From: an uncultured Collinsella sp. | GTDB taxonomy: Bacteria > Actinomycetota > Coriobacteriia > Coriobacteriales > Coriobacteriaceae | DNA: 64,000 nt | Reading direction: 5' to 3' | NCBI GenBank assembly: GCA_938005465.1 | Contig: CALLNU010000020.1 | Span: 1-64,000 of the forward strand | In this document: piece after piece, positions 41,965-50,469 of the stretch | Position numbering within the stretch: position 1 is the first letter of the stretch | How the letters are laid out: every line of letters begins with the position of its first letter | Made by a program: the position numbers and the translations under genes | Notes under the pieces: model-generated | The model's input: the letters and a program-made list of their open reading frames with translations, nothing else | Told to the model about the DNA's origin: nothing | The model's database searches: none

Positions 41965-42759
41965 ATGCTCGTTTATGTTCGCGGCGCCGGCGATATCGCC
42001 ACGGGCGTCGCCGCTCGCTTGGTGCGCGCCGGCGTGTCGGTCGTTATGGCCGATATCGCGGTTCCCACGTGCATCCGCCGCACAATCAGTTTTTGCGAGG
42101 CTATTCGCTTGGGCGAGGTCGAGGTCGAGGGCATTCGCGCTCGCTTGGCACAGACGCCGGCAGAGGCGCTTGCAATTACCGAGGCTGGAGACGTCGCCGT
42201 TGTGGTGGACCCCCAGGCCAAGATGCTCGGCGAGCTGAAACCCGCTGCCGTGGTCGACGCGATTCTGGCTAAGCGCAACCTGGGTACCACGCGCGACATG
42301 GCGCCTGCCGTCATCGCCGTGGGGCCGGGCTTTACCGCGCCGGTTGACTGCGACGCCGTGGTCGAAACCATGCGCGGGCATTTCCTGGGCCGTGTCATTA
42401 CCCAGGGTTCGCCCCAACCCAACACGGGCGTGCCGGGCATTATCGCTGGCTATGGCAGAGAGCGCGTTATCCACAGCCCCGCCGCCGGCGTGTTTCGGTC
42501 CGACCGTGCGATCGGCGACATCGTGAGCGCCGGAGACGTGATTGGCTACGCGGGCGATTCGCCCATGTGCACGCAGATCGATGGCTGTCTGCGCGGGCTT
42601 TTGGCGAACGGTGTGCAGGTGACTGAGGGCTTTAAATGCGCCGATGTCGATCCGCGCGGCGATGCCAGCTATATCAACTACATTTCGGACAAGGCGACGT
42701 CGGTCGGCGGCGGTGTGCTCGAGGCACTCGCCATGCTCATCGGTGTATTCCAGGGATAG
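41965..42759 (+). CDS. yqeB: YqeB/EF2563-type selenium-dependent molybdenum hydroxylase system protein
   Basis: The 264-residue product has an N-terminal Rossmann-like VYVRGAGDIATGVAARLVRAG, SPQPNTGVPGIIAGYGRERVIHSPAAG, and DKATSVGGGVLEALA at the C-terminus, matching the EF2563/YqeB family. This family is a genomic marker for selenium-dependent molybdenum hydroxylases. It starts after GGGAGGTGTCCC and is 9 bp before xdhC, so the two are cotranscribed. Confidence 0.92.
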   Translation: MLVYVRGAGDIATGVAARLVRAGVSVVMADIAVPTCIRRTISFCEAIRLGEVEVEGIRARLAQTPAEALAITEAGDVAVVVDPQAKMLGELKPAAVVDAILAKRNLGTTRDMAPAVIAVGPGFTAPVDCDAVVETMRGHFLGRVITQGSPQPNTGVPGIIAGYGRERVIHSPAAGVFRSDRAIGDIVSAGDVIGYAGDSPMCTQIDGCLRGLLANGVQVTEGFKCADVDPRGDASYINYISDKATSVGGGVLEALAMLIGVFQG

Positions 42760-42768
42760 GAAATTGCA

Positions 42769-43812
42769 ATGGAAAAGCTCGATGTTGTGAATGCGGCGCT
42801 TGCCGCCCTGCGTGCTGGCGAGACGTGCGAGCTCGTGGTCGTGGCCGGCACGGCGGGGTCGTCACCGCGCGGTGTGGGCGCATGGATGGCCGTCTTTGCC
42901 GATGGCAGCCAGGCGGGCACTATCGGCGGCGGCAAGATTGAGCTCTTTGCGCTGGATGAGGCGCGCGAACTCCTGAGCGCGGGACAGTCGCGTCTGGTCC
43001 GCTACACCATGGGCGGCGAGAACTCCGATACCGGCATGATCTGCGGCGGAGCCATTTGCCTGTGCTATCTGCATCTGGATGCGACCCAGGCACCGTTGTT
43101 CCAGGAAATTGCCGACGTCTTGGTCTATCGGCGCATCGGCGACTTCGTCATCGACTTTGAGCCGTTTATCGCGAGCGCGTTCGAGGGCGATGTAGCCGAG
43201 TACCATGGCGAGGAATCGCGCCGCACCATTGCAGGCTGCCCCGGGCTTTCGCTGGTGGAGGAGGGGAGTAAGGTCACCTACACCAACGCGGCCTCTGAGA
43301 TTCCCGCGGCGCACATCGAGACGCTCTGCCCCGAGGGCCTGACCTATATCTTTGGCTGCGGCCACGTGGGCGCCGCGACGGCGCGCGTGCTCACGGCGGC
43401 GGGCTTTGCCGTCGTGGCCTGCGATGACCGCCCCGGCACGTTGACGCCCGAATGGGTGCCCGGTGTCTACGATCGTCGCCTGGTCGATTACAAGAACCTG
43501 AGCGAGCTGTGCCCCATCGGTCCGCGCGACCTGGTGGTCGTGGCCACAGCAGGCCACAAGTCCGATATCGACGTGGTGATTCAGGCCATGCGCGCCAAAC
43601 CCGCCTATCTGGGTTGCTTGGGCTCGCGCCGCAAGACGGCCTTTGTGCGTGCCCGCCTGGAGCAGGAAGGTTTTACGCAGGACCAGATCGACGAGCTGCA
43701 CCTTCCGATCGGCGTTGCCATCGAGGCCGAGGACCCCAAGGAGATCGCCATCTCCATCGCCGCCGAGATGATCCACCTGCGCCGCACCAAACTCGTCCCC
43801 CGCAAGCGCTAA
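42769..43812 (+). CDS. xdhC: XdhC/CoxI-family maturation protein
   Basis: The 347-residue protein has the XdhC/CoxI N-terminal segment (VVAGTAGSSPRGVGAWMAVF, then GTIGGGKIEL) and the C-terminal Rossmann domain with YIFGCGHVGAATARVL, CDDRPG and YLGCLGSRRKTAF. XdhC proteins bind molybdenum cofactor and help insert its sulfurated (or selenated) form into xanthine-dehydrogenase-family enzymes, here presumably XdhD. It is the last gene of purine block B and is followed by a long inverted repeat. Confidence 0.93.
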   Translation: MEKLDVVNAALAALRAGETCELVVVAGTAGSSPRGVGAWMAVFADGSQAGTIGGGKIELFALDEARELLSAGQSRLVRYTMGGENSDTGMICGGAICLCYLHLDATQAPLFQEIADVLVYRRIGDFVIDFEPFIASAFEGDVAEYHGEESRRTIAGCPGLSLVEEGSKVTYTNAASEIPAAHIETLCPEGLTYIFGCGHVGAATARVLTAAGFAVVACDDRPGTLTPEWVPGVYDRRLVDYKNLSELCPIGPRDLVVVATAGHKSDIDVVIQAMRAKPAYLGCLGSRRKTAFVRARLEQEGFTQDQIDELHLPIGVAIEAEDPKEIAISIAAEMIHLRRTKLVPRKR

Positions 43813-44123
43813 TCGCATCCCCACCAATAAGTTGCGGTGAAATACGGACTGTTTAAGCCTGTTAGGCCGCCAAACAGTCCATATTTCACCGCAACTGCTT
43901 TTTGGGATCCATTTGTGCGGGGGAGTTGTGGAGTTGTGCAGGCAGACGAGGTTTTTCTGGAAATACGCTCCCGATGCGCGTATAGTACCGATTGTTTTGT
44001 CGGCTCCTGCTGCGTCGAGTCCAAACCGCAAAATGCCATGAGCGGTGCGGATGCAGTCAGGAGGCACGAGGACAACCCGCTGTGGCCACGCCCCGTGCTT
44101 AAAACCCCAAGAAGGAGTGAACA
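43813..44123 (+). promoter_or_regulatory. xdhC-rplE gap: long inverted repeat, promoter and leader
   Basis: No gene is seen. A 25-bp inverted repeat (43830-43854 and 43872-43896, one mismatch, 17-nt loop) is followed by CTTTTT and may terminate the purine transcript. A TATAGT -10 follows at 43981-43986, with a weak -35 (TGGAAA, 43958-43963) at 17-bp spacing. About 130 bp of leader then precede rplE. This region makes the downstream ribosomal block an independent transcription unit. Confidence 0.6.
43830..43903 (+). terminator. Long inverted repeat, terminator-like
   Basis: The 25-bp arms start AGTTGCGGTGAAATA and are complementary except for one base. The stem is unusually long for a terminator; the T-run directly after it supports that role, but an intergenic mobile repeat would look the same. 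Confidence 0.6.
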
Positions 44124-44681
44124 ATGGCAGAAGAGAAGTATGTGCCGCGTCTGAAGACCAAGTACAACAACGAGGTCAAGCAGCAGCTTCAGGACAAGTT
44201 CCAGTACGAGAACGTCATGATGATCCCCAAGTTTGAGAAGATCGTCGTGAACATGGGTGTCGGCGAGGCCGCTACCGATTCCAAGGCCATCGACGGTGCC
44301 GTGCGCGACCTGCGCGCCATCACCGGCCAGCAGCCGATGATCACCCGTGCCCGCAAGTCCATCGCTACCTTCCGCCTGCGCGCTGGTATGCCGATCGGCT
44401 GCAAGGTTACCCTGCGTGGCGACCGTATGTGGGAGTTCTTCGATCGTCTGACCTCCGTCGCGATCCCCCGTATCCGCGACTTCCGCGGCATCTCCGCCAA
44501 GAGCTTCGACGGCCGTGGTAACTTCTCCATGGGCGTCACCGAGCAGCTCATCTTCCCCGAGATCGACTTCGACTCCGTCGATCACCAGCGCGGTATGGAC
44601 ATCACTTTCGTGACCACCGCCAATACCGATGAGGAGGCCAAGGCCCTTCTGGACGCCTTCGGTTTCCCGTTCAAGAAATAG
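44124..44681 (+). CDS. rplE: 50S ribosomal protein L5 (uL5)
   Basis: The 185-residue product is a normal uL5 (VPRLKTKYNNEV, FEKIVVNMGVGEA, RARKSIATFRLR, GMDITFVTTA). It binds 5S rRNA and the P-site tRNA. AGAAGGAGTG precedes the ATG. In most bacteria it follows rplX directly; here it opens a separate block behind its own promoter region. Confidence 0.97.
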   Translation: MAEEKYVPRLKTKYNNEVKQQLQDKFQYENVMMIPKFEKIVVNMGVGEAATDSKAIDGAVRDLRAITGQQPMITRARKSIATFRLRAGMPIGCKVTLRGDRMWEFFDRLTSVAIPRIRDFRGISAKSFDGRGNFSMGVTEQLIFPEIDFDSVDHQRGMDITFVTTANTDEEAKALLDAFGFPFKK

Positions 44682-44696
44682 GTTCACCTGCCCTAT

Positions 44697-44726
44697 AAGC
44701 GCCGTTCCCACAAGGGGGCGGCGCTT
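44697..44726 (+). other. rplE-rpsN spacer hairpin
   Basis: A perfect 8-bp stem, AAGCGCCG/CGGCGCTT, with a 14-nt loop and no T-run. It lies within the 79-bp spacer. Structural spacing or control of coupling is possible. Confidence 0.45.
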
Positions 44727-44760
44727 GGGGCGAACAATACTCTATGTGAGGAGGATATAA

Positions 44761-44946
44761 GTGGCTAAGACATCGATGATCGTCAAGTGCAATCGCAAGC
44801 AGAAGTTCTCTACTCGTGAGTACACGCGCTGCCAGCGCTGCGGCCGTCCGCACTCTGTGTACCGCAAGTTCGGCCTGTGCCGTGTCTGCTTCCGCGAGCT
44901 TGCACTCAAGGGCGAGCTTCCCGGCGTTAAGAAGGCCAGCTGGTAA
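44761..44946 (+). CDS. rpsN: 30S ribosomal protein S14, zinc type (uS14)
   Basis: The 61-residue protein is the short, zinc-binding form of uS14, with Cys24, Cys27, Cys40 and Cys43 as a CxxC-CxxC ribbon. Many bacteria carry a second, Cys-free form for low zinc; none is seen here. The start is GTG after GTGAGGAGG. Confidence 0.96.
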   Translation: MAKTSMIVKCNRKQKFSTREYTRCQRCGRPHSVYRKFGLCRVCFRELALKGELPGVKKASW

Positions 44947-45065
44947 GTCACTACCAGCGTTTCAAGCATCAGTTTGGAACAGGGAAAACGCGCTAAAAAG
45001 GCTTTGCCGTTAAGGGCGGCGAAGAACCAAGAGCACGTGTTCATCAAGAACGAAGGAGAATCTGT

Positions 45066-45464
45066 ATGAACCTTACAGACCCGATCGCAGATATGCTTAC
45101 GCGCATCCGTAACGCTAACTCTGTGAACAAGGCCACGGTCTCCATGCCGAGCAGCAAGAAGCTCGTCGAGATCGCTCGTGTTCTGCACGAGGAGGGCTAC
45201 ATCGAGGGCTACGATGTCGAGGACACCGTTCCCCAGAAGACTCTGCACATCACGCTTAAGTATGGTCCCAAGAAGGCTAAGGTCATCAACGGCATCCGCC
45301 GCATTTCCAAGCCGGGCCTGCGTAAGTACACCGGCGTTGCCGACATGCCCCGCGTCCGCGGTGGCCTTGGTACCGCCATTATTTCCACCAGCCATGGCGT
45401 CATGACCGACCGCGATGCTCGCAAGCACAACGTCGGCGGCGAGATCATCGCTTACGTCTGGTAA
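45066..45464 (+). CDS. rpsH: 30S ribosomal protein S8 (uS8)
   Basis: The 132-residue protein starts MNLTDPIADMLTRIRNAN and ends with GGLGTAIISTSHGVMTDR and GGEIIAYVW, as expected of uS8. In E. coli uS8 is the repressor of the spc operon. A 119-bp spacer separates it from rpsN; I could not identify a clear uS8-binding mimic in it. Confidence 0.97.
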   Translation: MNLTDPIADMLTRIRNANSVNKATVSMPSSKKLVEIARVLHEEGYIEGYDVEDTVPQKTLHITLKYGPKKAKVINGIRRISKPGLRKYTGVADMPRVRGGLGTAIISTSHGVMTDRDARKHNVGGEIIAYVW

Positions 45465-45497
45465 TTCGCTCGGTAGGTAGAAGGAAAGGAGATCACC

Positions 45498-46034
45498 GTG
45501 TCTCGTATCGGTAATAAGCCTGTCCAGATTCCCGCCGGAGTCGAAGTGGCAGTCAACGGCAACAACGTTGTCGTCAAGGGCCCCAAGGGCCAGCTCGAGC
45601 TCGATGTCTTTGAGAAGCTCGCTATCAACGTCGAGGACAACGTCCTCACCGTTTCCCGTCCCGACGACGAGCGTGAGACCCGTGCCCGCCACGGCCTCAC
45701 CCGCGCCCTCATCCACAACATGGTTGTTGGCGTTTCCGAGGGCTTCGAGAAGAAGCTCGAGCTCGCCGGCGTCGGTTACCGCGTGCAGCAGAAGGGCAAG
45801 AACCTCGAGTTCTCCCTGGGCTTCTCGCACCCCGTGATCGTCGAGGCTCCCGAGGGCATCACCTTCGAGGTTCCCGACAACACCCACGTGAACGTCAAGG
45901 GTATCAACAAGCAGCAGGTCGGTCAGATCGCCGCTGAGATCCGCGGCCATCGTCCTCCCGAGCCTTACAAGGGCAAGGGTATCCACTACGTTGGCGAGCA
46001 CATCCGCCGCAAGCTGGGTAAGGCCGCCAAGTAG
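45498..46034 (+). CDS. rplF: 50S ribosomal protein L6 (uL6)
   Basis: The 178-residue product has the two uL6 domains, with SRIGNKPVQIPAGVEV at the N-terminus and RPPEPYKGKGIHYVGEHIRRK at the C-terminus, the rRNA-binding signature. The start is GTG after GAAAGGAGATC. A CCAGCACC/GGTGCTGG hairpin lies in the spacer to rplR near 46060-46081. Confidence 0.97.
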   Translation: MSRIGNKPVQIPAGVEVAVNGNNVVVKGPKGQLELDVFEKLAINVEDNVLTVSRPDDERETRARHGLTRALIHNMVVGVSEGFEKKLELAGVGYRVQQKGKNLEFSLGFSHPVIVEAPEGITFEVPDNTHVNVKGINKQQVGQIAAEIRGHRPPEPYKGKGIHYVGEHIRRKLGKAAK

Positions 46035-46109
46035 TCGTAACCGACTCACTCGCATAAGACCAGCACCCCGTCAGGTGCTGGCAAGATCAACCTTTTTAGG
46101 AGTTTACGT

Positions 46110-46478
46110 ATGAACAAGCATAAGGCGAAGCTGGAAGGCCTCAAGCGTCGTCAGCGTCGTGTTCGCGGCAAGGTCTCGGGTACCTCCGAGCGTCCGCGTC
46201 TTCGCGTGACCCGTACTAACGCCAACATCTATGCCCAGATCATCGACGACAGCAAGGGCTCCAGCCTGACGCTCGTCTCTGCCTCGACCCTCGAGGCCGA
46301 GTTCAAGGGCACCCACACCTCGAACAAGGAGGCTGCGGAGAAGGTCGGTCAGCTCGTTGGCAAGCGCGCCATCGAGGCCGGCATCACCAAGGTCGCCTTC
46401 GATCGCGGTGGCCGTATCTACCATGGCCGCGTCAAGGCCCTCGCCGACGGTGCTCGTGCCGCCGGTCTCGAGTTCTAG
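46110..46478 (+). CDS. rplR: 50S ribosomal protein L18 (uL18)
   Basis: The 122-residue protein matches uL18: RRQRRVRGKVSGTSERPRL split at the N-terminus, YAQIIDDSKG, and AFDRGGRIYHGRVKALADGAR at the C-terminus. It binds 5S rRNA with uL5. TTTTAGGAG precedes the ATG. Confidence 0.97.
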   Translation: MNKHKAKLEGLKRRQRRVRGKVSGTSERPRLRVTRTNANIYAQIIDDSKGSSLTLVSASTLEAEFKGTHTSNKEAAEKVGQLVGKRAIEAGITKVAFDRGGRIYHGRVKALADGARAAGLEF

Positions 46479-46492
46479 GAGGTATGTAGCAC

Positions 46493-47017
46493 ATGGCTCG
46501 TAATCAGAAGCAGCAGCGCGAGGCCTCCGAGTTCGAGGAGCGCGTCGTTTACATCAACCGCGTGTCGAAGACCGTCAAGGGCGGTCGTCGCATGAGCCTC
46601 GTCGCTCTCGTCGTCGTTGGCGACGGCAAGGGCAACGTCGGCGTTGGCATGGGCAAGTCCGCTGAGGTGCCCATGGCCATCTCCAAGGCGTCTCTCGATG
46701 CCAAGAAGAATATGTTCCACGTGCCGGTGACCGATCAGGGCACCATTCCGCACGAGGTTCTCGGTCACTTTGGTGCCGGCCGCATCATCATCAAGCCCGC
46801 TGTCGAGGGTACCGGCGTTATCGCCGGCGGCGCTGTGCGTCCCCTCTTCGAGCTTGCTGGCATCAAGAACGTCCTGTCCAAGTCCCTCGGTACCGACAAC
46901 GGCCTCAACATCATCAAGGCTGCCGTCGAGGGCCTCAAGGAGCTCTCCAGCCCTGAGGACGTCGCGGCTCGCCGTGGCCTGACGGTCTCCGAGATGTTCG
47001 TCGGTAAGGAGAACTAA
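46493..47017 (+). CDS. rpsE: 30S ribosomal protein S5 (uS5)
   Basis: The 174-residue product has the dsRNA-binding-like N-domain (FEERVVYINRVSKTVKGGRRM) and the VGDGKGNVGVGMGKS loop, with IIKPAVEGTGVIAGG later. uS5 affects decoding fidelity at the mRNA entry. It lies 14 bp after rplR and just ahead of rpmD. Confidence 0.97.
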   Translation: MARNQKQQREASEFEERVVYINRVSKTVKGGRRMSLVALVVVGDGKGNVGVGMGKSAEVPMAISKASLDAKKNMFHVPVTDQGTIPHEVLGHFGAGRIIIKPAVEGTGVIAGGAVRPLFELAGIKNVLSKSLGTDNGLNIIKAAVEGLKELSSPEDVAARRGLTVSEMFVGKEN

Positions 47018-47019
47018 GC

Positions 47020-47202
47020 ATGGCTGACACCATCAAGATCAAGCAGGTCCGCAGCACCAACGGTTGCAAGCAGGACCAGGTCCGTACTGTCCGTGCCCTC
47101 GGTCTCCACAGGATCCGCGAGGTTCGCGAGATTGCTGACAACGAGTCCGTCCGCGGCATGATCTTCAAGGTCAAGCACCTTGTCGAGATTGTAGAGGAGT
47201 AG
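47020..47202 (+). CDS. rpmD: 50S ribosomal protein L30 (uL30)
   Basis: The 60-residue single-domain protein has IKIKQVRSTNGCKQDQ and LGLHRIREVREIADN, the uL30 pattern. It begins two bases after the rpsE stop codon and ends three bases before rplO, so all three are tightly coupled. Confidence 0.96.
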   Translation: MADTIKIKQVRSTNGCKQDQVRTVRALGLHRIREVREIADNESVRGMIFKVKHLVEIVEE

Positions 47203-47205
47203 CAA

Positions 47206-47655
47206 ATGCAGCTTCACGATCTTACTCCCGCGCCCGGTTCCACCAAGAACCGCAAGCGCGTCGGCCGTGGCAATTCTTCGGGTCACGGCACCACTTCTGG
47301 CCGTGGTCAGAAGGGCCAGGGTTCCCGCTCTGGCGGCACCAAGGGTGCCGGCTTCGAGGGTGGCCAGACTCCGCTGGCTATGCGCCTGCCCAAGCTTCCG
47401 GGCTTCCGTAACCCCCGTCGTATCGAGTACACCGCTGTTAACGTTGAGCGTCTCGAGCGTAAGTTCGAGGACGGCGCTGTGATCGACGGTGCCGCTCTTA
47501 AGGCCGCTCGCATCACCAAGAGCGAGTTCGAGCCCGTCAAGGTGCTCGGCAATGGTGAGCTCACCAAGAAGTTCACGGTCAAGGTCGACAAGGTCAGCGC
47601 TTCTGCGCAGGCCAAGATCGAGGCCGCCGGCGGAAAGGTCGAGCTGCCGTGCTAA
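47206..47655 (+). CDS. rplO: 50S ribosomal protein L15 (uL15)
   Basis: The 149-residue product has the glycine/arginine-rich N-terminal extension (KRVGRGNSSGHGTTSGRGQKG) and the globular C-domain, as in uL15. It is a late-assembly protein of the large subunit. Its 3' end overlaps the secY start codon by several bases. Confidence 0.97.
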   Translation: MQLHDLTPAPGSTKNRKRVGRGNSSGHGTTSGRGQKGQGSRSGGTKGAGFEGGQTPLAMRLPKLPGFRNPRRIEYTAVNVERLERKFEDGAVIDGAALKAARITKSEFEPVKVLGNGELTKKFTVKVDKVSASAQAKIEAAGGKVELPC

Positions 47656-48935
47656 ATGGTCTTAAGAATGCTTTCCGCATCAAAGAATTGCGCGAAAAGA
47701 TTCTTTTTACCATAGCTATGCTCGTCGTGTACCGCATTGGTGCGCACGTTCCTGTGCCCGGCATTCCCTTCCAGGGGATGCTGGGCCTTTTCTCGACCGA
47801 TAACAATTCGGTCGCCGCAGGTGCTATGGCCCTCCTGAATCTTTTCTCTGGCGGCGCGTTGAGCTATGTGTCGGTGTTTTCGCTGGGCATCATGCCTTAC
47901 ATCACCAGCTCGATCATCCTCCAGATGCTCCAGGCCGTCGTGCCTTCCCTGCATGAGCTTGCCCGCGAGGGCGAGGTCGGTCAGACCAAGATTACGCAGT
48001 ATTCGCGTTACCTCACCCTGGCTCTGGCAATCCTCAACTCCGTGGGTTACCTCTTCCTCTTTAAGAGCTTCGGCATCAGCTTCAATGGCGCCGGCGCTCC
48101 CGAGATCATCTTCGACCTCATGATCGTCGGTACGCTCACCGCGGGCGCCATGCTGATCATGTGGATTGGTGAGCTCATCACCCAGCGCGGTATCGGCAAT
48201 GGCATGTCGCTGATCATCTTCGCGAACATCATGGCCGGTCTGCCGCAGGCTATCTTCTCCAGCACCGAGGGCAATGCCGGTGGCATCATCACCATGGTGA
48301 TCATCTGCGCCATCATCCTGCTGGTTATCCCGCTGATTGTTTTCCTTGAGCGCGGCCAGCGCCGCATCCCGGTCTCCTACGCTAAGCGCGTCGTGGGCCG
48401 TCGCATGATGGGTGGCCAGACCACCTACCTGCCCATCAAGGTCAACACCGCGGGTGTCGTGCCGATCATCTTCGCTTCGGCGCTGCTGTACTTCCCGGCT
48501 CAGATTGCCGTGTTCTTCCCCGGCATCGGCTGGATTCAGGCAGTTGCCTCCGCGCTTTCGACCGGTTGGCTTAACTGGGTGCTTAACGTTGTCCTCATTG
48601 TGTTCTTCGCGTACTTCTACACCTCCATGGTGTTCAACCCCGATGACACGGCCGATAACCTTAAGAAGCAGGGCGGCTTTATTCCGGGCGTCCGTCCGGG
48701 TAGGGCTACCGCGGCCTACATCAAGAACGCGCTCAACAAGATCACGCTTCCCAGCGCTGTCTTTTTGGCGCTCATCGCCATCGTGCCTTCGATCATCTTC
48801 TCCTTCACGGGTAACCATCTGATCCAGGCATTTGGCGGCACGTCCATCCTCATCATGGTCGGCGTCGTGCTCGACACGGTCGATAAGCTCGAAGGCCAAA
48901 TCAAGATGTATGATTACGATGGATTCTTTAAATAG
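47649..48935 (+). CDS. secY: Protein translocase subunit SecY
   Basis: The 428-residue protein has ten predicted membrane helices and the SecY landmarks VPVPGIP after TM1, SLGIMPYITSSIILQ in TM2, the cytoplasmic loop RRIPVSYAKR, and NPDDTADNLKKQGGFIPGVRPG. SecY forms the membrane channel with SecE and SecG, which are not in the window. The start is GTG at 47649, overlapping rplO and preceded by GGAAAGG; it gives MLNGLKNAFRIKELR. Confidence 0.97.
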   Translation: MLNGLKNAFRIKELREKILFTIAMLVVYRIGAHVPVPGIPFQGMLGLFSTDNNSVAAGAMALLNLFSGGALSYVSVFSLGIMPYITSSIILQMLQAVVPSLHELAREGEVGQTKITQYSRYLTLALAILNSVGYLFLFKSFGISFNGAGAPEIIFDLMIVGTLTAGAMLIMWIGELITQRGIGNGMSLIIFANIMAGLPQAIFSSTEGNAGGIITMVIICAIILLVIPLIVFLERGQRRIPVSYAKRVVGRRMMGGQTTYLPIKVNTAGVVPIIFASALLYFPAQIAVFFPGIGWIQAVASALSTGWLNWVLNVVLIVFFAYFYTSMVFNPDDTADNLKKQGGFIPGVRPGRATAAYIKNALNKITLPSAVFLALIAIVPSIIFSFTGNHLIQAFGGTSILIMVGVVLDTVDKLEGQIKMYDYDGFFK

Positions 48936-48953
48936 GCTAGAGGAGGATTGCTC

Positions 48954-49580
48954 ATGAACCTCGTATTGCTCGGAGCTCCGGGTGCCGGTAAGGGCACCGT
49001 CGCACAGGAGCTCGTCGCCGAGTTTGGCGTCGCCCATATTTCCACGGGCGACCTGCTGCGTGCTGCCGTCAAGGGTGGCACCGAGCTTGGTATTCAGGCT
49101 AAGAAGTACATGGACGCTGGCGAACTCGTTCCCGACCAGCTCGTGATCGACCTTGTCAAGGAGCGCCTTGCCGCCGATGACGCCCAGCAGGGCTTCATCC
49201 TCGACGGCTTCCCGCGCAACACCGCCCAGGCTGTGACGCTCGATTCCGAGCTTTCCGCCATGGGTCGCGAGATCGACTGTGCCCTTCTGGTCGATGTGGC
49301 CCCCGAGGTCATTATCGATCGTCTGTCTTCGCGTCGCACCTGCCGCGCCTGCGGTTACACCGGCACCGCTGCCGATGCCACCTGCCCCAAGTGTGGCGGC
49401 GAGATGTATCAGCGCGACGACGACAAGCCCGAGACCATCAAGAACCGTCTCGACGTCTACGAGAAGTCCACGAGCCCGCTCGTCGACTACTATCGTGGCC
49501 AGGGTCTGCTCAAGTCGGTCAACGGTGACCAGGCTCGCGAGACCGTGTACGGGGATGTCAAAGAGGCTCTCGGTCTATGA
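48954..49580 (+). CDS. adk: Adenylate kinase, zinc-LID form
   Basis: The 208-residue enzyme has the P-loop GAPGAGKGT at residues ~7-15, DGFPRN, and a long LID with CRAC and CPKC that should bind zinc. It interconverts ATP, AMP and ADP in the cytoplasm. The ATG with AGGAGG seven bases upstream is chosen over a TTG two codons earlier. Its stop overlaps the map start codon by four bases. Confidence 0.97.
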   Translation: MNLVLLGAPGAGKGTVAQELVAEFGVAHISTGDLLRAAVKGGTELGIQAKKYMDAGELVPDQLVIDLVKERLAADDAQQGFILDGFPRNTAQAVTLDSELSAMGREIDCALLVDVAPEVIIDRLSSRRTCRACGYTGTAADATCPKCGGEMYQRDDDKPETIKNRLDVYEKSTSPLVDYYRGQGLLKSVNGDQARETVYGDVKEALGL

Positions 49581-50365
49581 TCAAGATTAAGTCTGCAACG
49601 CAAATCGAGCAGATGAAGAAGGCAGGAGCGCTATCTAAGATGGCGCTCCGCCACGTTGGAGCCATGGTGCGCCCCGGCGTTTCGACTTTTGAGCTCGATC
49701 AGCTCGCGGAGCAGATTATCCGCATGCATGGCGGCACCCCTGCCTTTAAGGGTTACGGCGGGTTCCCGGGGACCATTTGCGCATCGATCAACGATGCCGT
49801 GGTCCACGGTATTCCCAACCCTGACATGATCCTGCGCGATGGCGATATCATCTCCATCGATACGGGAGCCGTTGTCGACGGTTGGGTCGGCGATAACGCA
49901 TGGACGTTTTTCGTCGGCACCCCCACGCCCGAAGCCAAGGCTTTGTGCGAGGTCACGCGCGATTGCCTTAAGGCTGCCATCGAGCAGGCTGTTCCCGGTA
50001 ACCATATCGGGGACGTCGGTTATGCCGTTCAGTCCCTCGCCGAGTCTCACGGTTACGGCGTGCTTCGTGATTATGTGGGCCATGGCATTGGCCGCGTGAT
50101 GCACGAGGACCCCAACGTTCCTAACTACGGAAAGAAGGGGAGGGGCGTTCGCCTCCAGGCCGGCATGGTCATTGCCATCGAGCCGATGGTTACGATGGGT
50201 TCCAACCATGTGAGCACGGGCTCCGACGGTTGGATTGTTACGACCAACGACCACCTGCCCGCCGCGCACTACGAGAACACCGTCGCCATTACCAATGACG
50301 GTCCGGTGATTCTGACCACGGATGCCCAAGGTGCTTGGTGTTCGCTCCAAGGCGGAGAAATGTAA
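49577..50365 (+). CDS. map: Methionine aminopeptidase type I
   Basis: The 262-residue enzyme has GYGGFPGTICASIND, ISIDTGAVVDGWVGDNAWTF with the metal aspartates, YVGHGIGRVMHEDP with the metal histidine, and the glutamate in AIEPMV. It removes N-terminal methionine from new proteins. The ATG overlaps the adk stop (ATGA), so translation is coupled. Order secY-adk-map-infA is typical of Gram-positive spc operons. Confidence 0.97.
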   Translation: MIKIKSATQIEQMKKAGALSKMALRHVGAMVRPGVSTFELDQLAEQIIRMHGGTPAFKGYGGFPGTICASINDAVVHGIPNPDMILRDGDIISIDTGAVVDGWVGDNAWTFFVGTPTPEAKALCEVTRDCLKAAIEQAVPGNHIGDVGYAVQSLAESHGYGVLRDYVGHGIGRVMHEDPNVPNYGKKGRGVRLQAGMVIAIEPMVTMGSNHVSTGSDGWIVTTNDHLPAAHYENTVAITNDGPVILTTDAQGAWCSLQGGEM

Positions 50366-50469
50366 CAAGTTCCACTTAGTTGTGGAGCCATTACGAAGTT
50401 ATTACGATGCGTGCATACGTGTTGTAGAATACTCAATCGCTGTCGTTTTCTAGAGAAAGATGATTGCTT

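Noticed and set aside
5717..44123. Prophage, ICE or integrative island as the cause of the ribosomal split
   Set aside because: No integrase, relaxase, phage structural gene, tRNA or flanking direct repeat is seen; most genes are a coherent chromosomal catabolic set.
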